From Bacteroidales bacterium (GTDB taxonomy: Bacteria; Bacteroidota; Bacteroidia; Bacteroidales; WCHB1-69), in NCBI GenBank assembly GCA_028683685.1, contig JAQUHH010000181.1:1-5288 (forward strand): DNA of 5,288 nucleotides. Direction: 5' to 3'. The position numbers were made by a program, and so were the translations under genes. Below the pieces are notes generated by a model, which had not been told where the DNA came from, searched no databases, and worked only from the letters and a program-made list of their open reading frames with translations. Numbering within the stretch: the first letter of the stretch is position 1; each line of letters begins with the position of its first letter. Positions 1-5,288 of this stretch are shown here, piece by piece.

Positions 1-1
1 T

Positions 2-799
2 CAAGATAGCATATGGATTTATTATCATGAAAATGGGAAAATCGCCAGCAAAGGTTCTTTTTTGGAAGGACAACTACAAGGTCATTGGACTTATTATTAT
101 GAAAATGGGAAAATTTGGCGACAAGGAAATTATTATAATGGTGCCCGAACCAAAGTTTGGCAAGCATTTTATGAAAATGGCACCAAACAAAGAGAAGGTT
201 CTTTTGCAAATGATAGTGAAAATGGTTTATGGACACAATGGTATAGCAACGGCAATTTGCAAGACAGAGGAAATTTTAAAATGGGTTTAATGGACGGAGA
301 ATGGTCGGGTTGGTATTTTGAAGGGCAAAAAAAGTATCAAACTCAATATATCCGTGGACTTAAAAATGGAAAACATATTTATTGGTTCCAAAATGGTCGT
401 AAAAAAGAAGAAGGAAGTTTCAAAGACAATCATAATGAAGGAAAATGGACAGAATGGTCAGAACTAGGAAAAAAACTAAATAGTGGTTCATACAAAATGG
501 GACAAAAACAAGGTAAATGGCTATTTTACGATAAACAGGGAACAAAAATGAGAGATCAAATCTTTATTGACGGCAAACCCAATGGAAAATGGACAGAATA
601 TTATCCCAATGGAAAAAAAGCCAGCGAAGGAATTTTTGTAAACCGTGTAAAAGAAGGTATTTGGACTAATTGGGATTCAAAAGGCACCATCGTATTGCAA
701 GTAGAATACCGTAATGGATTAAAAATCAAAACCATAAAAGATGCAGCGAATGAAAAAGATACAAAACTCAAAAAGCCATCTACAACTAAGCCCTTTTAA
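2..799 (+). CDS. MORN-type (YwqK-like) tandem repeat protein, 5' end cut off by the window edge
   Basis: The reading frame is open from the first complete codon at position 2 to the TAA at 797-799, so the true start lies upstream; the TTG at 62 is in mid-repeat and is not the start. The 265 visible residues contain ten consecutive 24-residue repeats (8-727) with no insertion or deletion. The pattern is G-x-W-T-x-[YW]-Y-x-N-G-K-x(5)-G-x-[FY]-x-x-G-x(2)-N. The Gly at repeat position 10 and the aromatic residue at position 18 occur in all ten copies, and the Trp at position 3 in nine. This is the MORN_2/YwqK repeat type, common in Bacteroidota, where many members are exported or lipoproteins. 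The often-used name 'antitoxin YwqK' rests on weak evidence. The last repeat is degenerate, and a lysine-rich tail of about 23 residues follows. No catalytic motif is visible. The repeats probably form a stacked beta-hairpin ladder for binding or scaffolding. Whether a signal peptide exists cannot be seen. The family call is strong; the function is unknown. Confidence 0.9.
   Translation, partial: QDSIWIYYHENGKIASKGSFLEGQLQGHWTYYYENGKIWRQGNYYNGARTKVWQAFYENGTKQREGSFANDSENGLWTQWYSNGNLQDRGNFKMGLMDGEWSGWYFEGQKKYQTQYIRGLKNGKHIYWFQNGRKKEEGSFKDNHNEGKWTEWSELGKKLNSGSYKMGQKQGKWLFYDKQGTKMRDQIFIDGKPNGKWTEYYPNGKKASEGIFVNRVKEGIWTNWDSKGTIVLQVEYRNGLKIKTIKDAANEKDTKLKKPSTTKPF
8..727 (+). repeat. Ten in-phase 72-bp (24-codon) repeats within the MORN-type gene
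   Basis: Repeat units start at 8, 80, 152, 224, 296, 368, 440, 512, 584 and 656, each exactly 72 bp. Most copies have diverged at DNA level and are recognised from the protein. Copies 1 and 2 still share a 24-nt segment (19-42 and 91-114) with a single mismatch, which suggests a comparatively recent duplication or gene conversion at the 5' end. Copy 1 may itself be preceded by further copies outside the window. Confidence 0.85.
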
Positions 800-910
800 A
801 ATACAATAACTAAATTATAGATAGTTCAAATTAAACATTTTCTCTATTTACCTTAAATCAGGTCAAAAAAAACTATCAATTTATATAAAAAAATCAGAAC
901 AAAATTCATT

Positions 911-939
911 TTTTCATCTGCAAATTTTGCAGATGAAAA
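911..939. promoter_or_regulatory. Perfect 14-bp inverted repeat upstream of the adenylation-like gene (possible operator)
   Basis: TTTTCATCTGCAAA (911-924) is followed by one T and then by its exact reverse complement TTTGCAGATGAAAA (926-939). The dyad ends about 41 bp before the -33 element of the downstream promoter. As RNA it would form a stem around CATCTGC/GCAGATG with an A/U loop, but no U-run follows it, so it is not a standard intrinsic terminator. Its symmetry and position fit a binding site for a dimeric regulator. A hairpin in the 3' region of the upstream MORN gene transcript is the alternative. The symmetry is certain; the role is inferred. Confidence 0.5.
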
Positions 940-980
940 TTTATAGATTCTCTATTATAATTAATCTTATAAAAAATAAA

Positions 981-1011
981 TTGACCAATTAAGTAAAAAA
1001 TTGTAACTTTG
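981..1011 (+). promoter_or_regulatory. Bacteroidota-type promoter for the adenylation-like gene
   Basis: A TTG at 981-983 (-33 element) is separated by 20 nt from TAACTTTG at 1004-1011, an exact match to the TAnnTTTG -7 box of the Bacteroidota housekeeping sigma factor. Transcription would start near 1016-1019, giving a leader of about 20-25 nt. The leader just before the ATG is A/T-rich (attaataaat) with no purine-rich Shine-Dalgarno, as usual in this phylum. Confidence 0.7.
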
Positions 1012-1039
1012 ATGACACTAATTATAACAATTAATAAAT

Positions 1040-2563
1040 ATGACAACCGACATCCTTAGCAATATTCATAAAGACAACAACAACAATGCATTATGTATAA
1101 ATAATGAATTTTATACCTTTAGTCAACTTGAAATAATTGCATCGAATATTCAACACGAAATTAACACCAATTATCCTTTTGAAAGGACATTTGGTGTTGT
1201 TTTTGAAAATGATATCAACACCTATGCTAGCATTATAGCCATTTGGTCAAGTGGAAAAGCATATTGTCTTTTAAATCCGCAAGGCAGTCGCCAAGACAAT
1301 TATGAACTTATTCAAAAAACTGGATGCAGTGTTCTTTTCAATGCTAGTGATATTCTTACAGAAGCCTTGGATTTTCCCGACTCATATTCCATTATCAATC
1401 CATATGAAATTCCAGTAACAGATAAAAATCTTAGAATAAGATTTAATGATTTCAACATTTTCTTATATACCCAACACAAGGTTGAAAATCAGCAATCCGA
1501 ATTAATCCAATTTAGATGGGAGGATGCCATAAACGCAATAGAAAATGTTAAAAAGACAAATATTACAATTGACTCAAAAGGAAAAGTACTCTCCTTTTTC
1601 AATTTTTCTCATACATTATCTGTTTTCTCATTTTTAATTTCCATTAAATCTGGAGCTTGTTTCTATTCCATACCAAACAAAAAAAACAGAGCTTATACCA
1701 CCTTTTCCATGGTTGAGGAACACAGCATAACGCATGCATTTACAACTCCTTATGCCGTTAAAATGCTAGAACCATTTTTCTATGACATTCCTCTATCTTC
1801 TCTGCATTATTTAATTGTAACTGGCGATATTCTTCATCTTAAACATGCTCAAAGTCTTGGAAAATGTGCTCCTAATGCGTCCGTCTACAACACCAGCAGC
1901 TCCCCCTATATTTTCGGAATTACCGCAGCCATCGAAATTAATGATTTATCACACACTCAATCATACAATGGATTAATCAGTGCCGGTTATCCACTAAACA
2001 ATATTAAATTCAGAACACTTAGTTCTGAAAAAAATATACTAAGCACGGGTGAAATTGGACAATTATATGTTCAAAACACGGCCGTTGAATATAGTACTAA
2101 TTACAATAATGAAAATAATCTTATGGACGATAATACGAATCAATTATTTGAACATGATCTTGATAACTACCACATATATGGAACAGAAATTATTGGTTTT
2201 ATAAATGATAACAATGCAATTATTCCGGTTGCAAATATTTTCCAACAAATCAATATCAATGGAATTTTAGTTGATTTAAGTCTTCTTGAAAAACTTGCAA
2301 CGGAATTTACAAACGCAAAAGAATTAGTAGCCATCACGTATAAAAACTTTTTTGATTTTGAAGAAATTCATCTATTTATTCAAAATTTATCAATCGATAC
2401 AAACGTAATCTATCAACATCTAAGGAAAAATCTTCCAGAATATTTACTCCCCCGTCAAATTCATAATATCAAGCAAATTCCAATCGATGAAAATTGTTTA
2501 ATTGATTACCCCGAATTACTCAGAATTATTAAAGGAAATGCAATGGCATTTTTCGCAAAATAG
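1040..2563 (+). CDS. Degenerate adenylation-domain protein (ANL superfamily, NRPS A-domain-like), probable pseudoenzyme
   Basis: This is a 507-residue cytoplasmic protein with no signal peptide or membrane segment. ANL enzymes form acyl-adenylates from ATP and a carboxylate. The order of A-domain motifs can be followed end to end: FYTFSQLEIIASNI (24-37), SGKAYCLLNP (71-80), the A3 position (143-158), FNFSHTLSVFSFL (187-199), LHYLIVTGDIL (255-265), the A5 position (284-290), GEIGQLYV (337-344), the A7/A8 block (380-417) and LPEYLLP (465-471). Key residues are gone. The A3 loop YTSGSTGKPKG reads YTQHKVENQQS. The A5 N-x-YGPTE reads NTSSSPY. The ribose-binding Asp of YRTGD aligns with Ile384. The GRxD hinge reads ANIF (399-402). 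The catalytic Lys of A10 NGKVD aligns with Leu487 (NCLID, 485-489). The frame is intact, with no stops or frameshifts. The starting ATG fits the usual A-domain onset and the upstream promoter. No carrier-protein or condensation domain is attached. Fold assignment is fairly confident; loss of ATP chemistry is inferred, and the role is unknown. Confidence 0.75.
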   Translation: MTTDILSNIHKDNNNNALCINNEFYTFSQLEIIASNIQHEINTNYPFERTFGVVFENDINTYASIIAIWSSGKAYCLLNPQGSRQDNYELIQKTGCSVLFNASDILTEALDFPDSYSIINPYEIPVTDKNLRIRFNDFNIFLYTQHKVENQQSELIQFRWEDAINAIENVKKTNITIDSKGKVLSFFNFSHTLSVFSFLISIKSGACFYSIPNKKNRAYTTFSMVEEHSITHAFTTPYAVKMLEPFFYDIPLSSLHYLIVTGDILHLKHAQSLGKCAPNASVYNTSSSPYIFGITAAIEINDLSHTQSYNGLISAGYPLNNIKFRTLSSEKNILSTGEIGQLYVQNTAVEYSTNYNNENNLMDDNTNQLFEHDLDNYHIYGTEIIGFINDNNAIIPVANIFQQININGILVDLSLLEKLATEFTNAKELVAITYKNFFDFEEIHLFIQNLSIDTNVIYQHLRKNLPEYLLPRQIHNIKQIPIDENCLIDYPELLRIIKGNAMAFFAK

Positions 2564-2572
2564 ATAGAATTC

Positions 2573-2608
2573 TAATCACTTTATCTCTTATATTATCGAA
2601 AGTGATTA
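2573..2608 (+). terminator. Possible hairpin terminator after the adenylation-like gene
   Basis: A 10-bp perfect inverted repeat, TAATCACTTT (2573-2582) and AAAGTGATTA (2599-2608), with a 16-nt loop, begins 9 nt after the stop codon. The stem is AT-rich. It is followed by an A-run and then CTTTAATTT rather than a clean T-run, so it could be a weak terminator or a transcript 3'-end stabiliser. It could also act as a dyad upstream of the BatA-like gene. Confidence 0.35.
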
Positions 2609-2646
2609 AAAAACTTTAATTTACTTCTTCCACCAACAAATTCTTG

Positions 2647-2654
2647 TATTTTTG
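2647..2654 (+). promoter_or_regulatory. -7 promoter box upstream of the BatA-like gene
   Basis: TATTTTTG matches the Bacteroidota TAnnTTTG consensus exactly. No exact TTG lies about 20 nt upstream; the nearest candidate is TTA at 2621-2623, 23 nt away. The box ends only 14 nt before the ATG at 2669, so a transcript from it would have a leader of about 8-10 nt. The simple TATTTTTG string could arise by chance in AT-rich DNA, which limits confidence. Confidence 0.5.
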
Positions 2655-2668
2655 TAAAAAAATATGGT

Positions 2669-4711
2669 ATGACATTTTTAAATCCGGCTTTTCTGTATGC
2701 TTTCCTCGTATTGCTTATTCCCATAGCCATTCATTTGTTTAATTTTCAGAAATATAAACCTCTCCTTTTTTCAAATCTTCAATTTTTACTCACGATTCAA
2801 TCGAAAACAAAACAACAATCTCAATTAAAAAGAATATTACTTTTAATCAGTCGTTTATTGATTTTCAGCTGCTTAGTCATTGCTTTTGCACAACCAGTTC
2901 TTAAAAATAAGAACCAAAACACAATCAATTCGGAAAATTTAATTGTATTATTCATTGATAATTCATTGAGCATGAGCGCATTCAGCTCCGAAGGTCATGT
3001 GATGATGGATTTGGCAAAAGAAAAAGCCAAAGAAACCATTGAACAATTTGCTCACAATGACAAATTTATGATTTTGACCAACGAACTGGAAGGGGGTAGC
3101 TTTCGATTTATCAATAAAGATGATGCCCTAAATAGCACAGAAAGCATCCAACTCAGTCATTATTCTCGAAATTTAAATCTTATTTTTAAACGAATAAATG
3201 ATGTTTTCGAAAATCAAAAAGAGGGATTAAAAATCATTTCGATTATTTCTGATTTTCAATCGCCCAATGCTCTATTCGACAAAACTGTTATCAATCCAGA
3301 AGCACGCATTGTTCTTAATATTCTTGAACATCAAAGCAAAAACAATATCTTTATTGATAGTTGCTGGTTCGAAATGCCAATTATTCGACAGAATCAACAA
3401 TTGAGTTTAAACGTAAATGTGGTAAATCAATCCGATCAAGATTTCGACATGCTACCTTTACACTTGATAATCAACAATAAAGAAGTTACATCCACCGTTT
3501 TCGACATCAAAGCGAACAGTCAACAAACGGCTATTTTAAACTACATTGAAACCACAGAAGGAATTAAACATGCCGAAATAAGAACCGATGACAAAGGCAG
3601 TTTTAATTTTGATGATAATTTCTATTTTTCGTATGATTTGAAAAATGAAATCAGCATACTGGAATTGTATGAAAAAAAGAGTTCTTCCTACCTAAAATCT
3701 TTATTTACAATTGATTCCTTGTTCAATTTCACCTCAACAAACATAAAAAACATTGACTATTCAAGTCTAGGGAATCATAATTTTATTATTCTATCAGATA
3801 TTTCTGAAATTGCCGATGGAACTATTTCCGAACTCAACAAAGCCTTATCGGATGGATCTGTTTTACTTTGCATTCCATCCTTAGATGCAGATTACACAAA
3901 ACTGAATCAATTTTCAAACGAAATCGCCGGCGTACAATATTCCAATATGGACACTTCCAGAACACAAATTGAAGAATTGGCTTTGGATCATTATTTATTC
4001 AAAAATGTATTTGAGCAAATCCCAAATACCCTCGACCTTCCAGTAATTCTAAAAAGATTTCCAATGCTCCCCCAGTCTAGTTTAATTCCTTTAATTAAAT
4101 TAATGGACGGCTCTCTTTTTATAGGTTTATCAAATGCAGACGGAAAAAACATATTTTTCATGTCAGCGGCTTTGGATGACAAATCAGGAAACTTTCATCG
4201 CCATGCATTAATTGTTCCTACATTTATAAATATGGCGATTTACTCAAAAAGAAGCAATGATTTATATTACAAAATTGGCAATCTTGACGAAATTAGCATA
4301 AAAACCGAGAAAACTCTTTCCGATGGAGCCATCCAATTAATAAATAAGAAAACGAAAAATGAATTTATTCCGGCTTTCTCAATTCGTTCAAACGACATAA
4401 AAATATTCCCCCATATTGAAGACATAGAAGCCGGGAATTACGAGATTGCAAATGCTGGCAACACTTTAGGATGTTTGGCTTTCAATCGCAATCCTGAAGA
4501 GTCGCAAATGAACTTTTTGGATGAAGAAACTTTGACCAAATTAATAAAAGATGAAAATCTTGAAAACGTCAAAATTGTAAACCAAAGCACCAATCTGACA
4601 AAATCCTTCCAACGTATTTTAAGCAAATCAAATTCAATTTGGATCTATTTTATATTTTTGGCACTGCTCTTTTTAATGGTAGAAGTAGCCATTATTCGAT
4701 TTATCAAATAA
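2669..4711 (+). CDS. BatA N-terminal domain / VWA-type membrane protein
   Basis: This 680-residue protein is of a type widespread in Bacteroidota. The BatA (aerotolerance-regulator N-terminal) domain covers residues 1-78, with the signature FLNPAFLYAF...IPIAIHLFNF and two membrane segments (about 5-24 and 55-76). A von Willebrand A-like domain follows (about 90-220). Its metal-site motif D97-N-S99-L-S101 and the later SDFQ (194-197) are present, so metal binding is plausible. Residues 225-325 look like an Ig/CARDB-type beta domain ending in DDKGSFNFDDNFYFSY. Residues 326-525 resemble the alpha/beta (glutamine amidotransferase-like) module usual in this family. A third membrane helix closes the protein (657-678). 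The large soluble part probably faces the periplasm. The ATG at 2669 gives the family's usual N-terminus. An overlapping out-of-frame ATG at 2664 is followed at once by a stop. The family is associated with Bat operons and envelope stress, but no other Bat gene is present here. The exact function is unknown, and batA would over-name it. Confidence 0.92.
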   Translation: MTFLNPAFLYAFLVLLIPIAIHLFNFQKYKPLLFSNLQFLLTIQSKTKQQSQLKRILLLISRLLIFSCLVIAFAQPVLKNKNQNTINSENLIVLFIDNSLSMSAFSSEGHVMMDLAKEKAKETIEQFAHNDKFMILTNELEGGSFRFINKDDALNSTESIQLSHYSRNLNLIFKRINDVFENQKEGLKIISIISDFQSPNALFDKTVINPEARIVLNILEHQSKNNIFIDSCWFEMPIIRQNQQLSLNVNVVNQSDQDFDMLPLHLIINNKEVTSTVFDIKANSQQTAILNYIETTEGIKHAEIRTDDKGSFNFDDNFYFSYDLKNEISILELYEKKSSSYLKSLFTIDSLFNFTSTNIKNIDYSSLGNHNFIILSDISEIADGTISELNKALSDGSVLLCIPSLDADYTKLNQFSNEIAGVQYSNMDTSRTQIEELALDHYLFKNVFEQIPNTLDLPVILKRFPMLPQSSLIPLIKLMDGSLFIGLSNADGKNIFFMSAALDDKSGNFHRHALIVPTFINMAIYSKRSNDLYYKIGNLDEISIKTEKTLSDGAIQLINKKTKNEFIPAFSIRSNDIKIFPHIEDIEAGNYEIANAGNTLGCLAFNRNPEESQMNFLDEETLTKLIKDENLENVKIVNQSTNLTKSFQRILSKSNSIWIYFIFLALLFLMVEVAIIRFIK

Positions 4712-4736
4712 AACTGGACTCCTAAATTCATATATT

Positions 4737-5150
4737 ATGGTAAACAAAATTAAATATTCAATTCTAGCAATCGGACTTGGTTTATTATCCCTTGTCAGTA
4801 TTGCACAATCAAACTCAAATTCGAAAAAGGAATTTACCGAAACAGATACCACTTTTGTTATTCAAAAAGCAGACAGCTTAGCAATCTTAATTTTGAAAAC
4901 ATATGATGAAAACAGCATGCGACAAACCGGAGTTCCTCTTACAATTGAACATTACGATAAAATATTTTCCTTTAATAATGATCAAAAAGACATTCTAATA
5001 TCATATCATTTCAATAAAATAAAGTTTTATGGACCCACAGGAAATAACGTAGAAGTAAAGAAAATTGATAGATTTCCATTCCGCTTTGATATTATTTATG
5101 ACTCAAAAACAAAAATGGTTTATCAAGGAAAATGGGTGGAAAATAAATAA
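4737..5150 (+). CDS. Small exported protein of unknown function
   Basis: This encodes 137 residues. The N-terminus is a clear Sec signal peptide: basic MVNKIK, a hydrophobic core of about residues 8-20, and a likely signal peptidase I site after S21-I-A23, leaving Q24 as the first mature residue. There is no lipobox, and the protein contains no cysteine at all. The mature part of about 114 residues is rich in Lys, Asp and aromatic residues, with alternating hydrophobic stretches such as DILISYHFNKIKFYG and FRFDIIYD that suggest a small beta-rich domain. I do not recognise a family. The gene starts 25 bp after the BatA-like gene with no promoter in the gap, so co-transcription is likely. The start is supported by the signal peptide beginning exactly there. 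It may work in the periplasm with the BatA-like protein, but only proximity suggests this. Confidence 0.82.
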   Translation: MVNKIKYSILAIGLGLLSLVSIAQSNSNSKKEFTETDTTFVIQKADSLAILILKTYDENSMRQTGVPLTIEHYDKIFSFNNDQKDILISYHFNKIKFYGPTGNNVEVKKIDRFPFRFDIIYDSKTKMVYQGKWVENK

Positions 5151-5254
5151 TATATATTCTGCCTTAGTACATGACAAAAATACAACCACCTGATATTCAC
5201 ATAATTATGTTCATAACTTTTCGATATATTTTACTATAATAAGCTGGCATTCAG

Positions 5255-5262
5255 TATCTTAG
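5255..5262 (+). promoter_or_regulatory. Weak -7-like box near the right edge, possibly for a gene beyond the window
   Basis: TATCTTAG matches TAnnTTTG at all but one defined position. A TTA at 5231-5233 lies 21 nt upstream in place of TTG. No coding sequence is visible in the remaining 26 bases, so a target gene would lie outside the window. Confidence 0.25.
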
Positions 5263-5288
5263 ATGATAAATCACAACATCTAACACTA

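Noticed and set aside
62..64. TTG as the start of the repeat gene
   Set aside because: The frame continues open to the window edge, and the first repeat (8-79) lies before and across this codon with all conserved positions. The gene is therefore truncated by the window, not started here.
27..290. 87-codon open frame overlapping the repeat gene
   Set aside because: It is the +1-shifted shadow of the MORN repeats. It stays open because the 72-bp units are in phase and repeat the same stop-free context, and its product resembles no protein type.
820..877. GATAGTT (820-826) and AACTATC (871-877) inverted pair after the repeat gene
   Set aside because: Only 7 bp, AT-rich, 44 nt apart and without a T-run. 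It is too weak to call a terminator.
3991..4182. Minus-strand 63-codon open frame
   Set aside because: It lies fully within the well-supported BatA-like gene on the other strand, with no promoter, family resemblance or signal.
4438..4626. Minus-strand 62-codon open frame
   Set aside because: It is antisense to the conserved C-terminal part of the BatA-like gene and has no independent evidence.
4653..4660. TATTTTTG (-7-like) inside the 3' end of the BatA-like gene, a possible promoter for the small exported gene
   Set aside because: It falls in codons of the C-terminal membrane helix, where Phe/Leu codons make T-runs common. The only TTG upstream (4639-4641) is 11 nt away, too close for a -33 element.
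5175..5182. Minus-strand TAnnTTTG match (CAAAAATA on the + strand)
   Set aside because: No TTG equivalent lies at the right distance, and it would only drive transcription antisense to the small exported gene.
5199..5210. 12-bp palindrome ACATAATTATGT
   Set aside because: It is short and almost entirely A/T, so it is expected by chance in DNA of this composition, and it has no clear relation to a promoter.

Overview
The window looks like a chromosomal segment of an AT-rich Bacteroidota bacterium. Three things support this. One gene encodes a BatA-type membrane protein with the Bacteroidota N-terminal signature (FLNPAFLYAF...IPIAIHLFNF). The two clear promoters match the Bacteroidota sigma factor consensus (TTG, about 20 nt, TAnnTTTG). 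The start codons lack Shine-Dalgarno sequences and sit in A/T-rich leaders instead. By eye the DNA is roughly two thirds A+T. All four genes lie on the + strand. No RNA genes, insertion sequences, CRISPR repeats or phage genes are visible.

Layout. (1) Positions 2-799 hold the 3' part of a MORN-type repeat protein whose start lies upstream of the window. It is built from ten 24-residue repeats with no indel. (2) Positions 800-1039 are non-coding. They contain a perfect 14-bp inverted repeat (911-939) and then a good promoter (981-1011). (3) Positions 1040-2563 encode a 507-residue protein with the layout of an ANL-superfamily adenylation domain (as in NRPS A domains). Nearly every ATP-binding and catalytic motif is replaced, including the catalytic lysine, so it reads as an intact pseudoenzyme. 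(4) Positions 2564-2668 are a short spacer with a hairpin and a second promoter, which leaves a leader of only about 8-10 nt. (5) Positions 2669-4711 encode a 680-residue BatA/VWA membrane protein. (6) Positions 4737-5150 encode a 137-residue exported protein of unknown function, 25 bp downstream and probably co-transcribed. (7) Positions 5151-5288 hold no gene, only a weak promoter-like box and a short palindrome.

How the genes relate. The BatA-like gene and the small exported protein plausibly form one transcription unit acting at the cell envelope. The adenylation-like gene appears to be its own unit, with its own promoter, an upstream dyad and a downstream hairpin. The sequence shows no functional link between it and either neighbour. 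The best lead for something undescribed is this adenylation-fold protein, which keeps the scaffold and has lost the active site.
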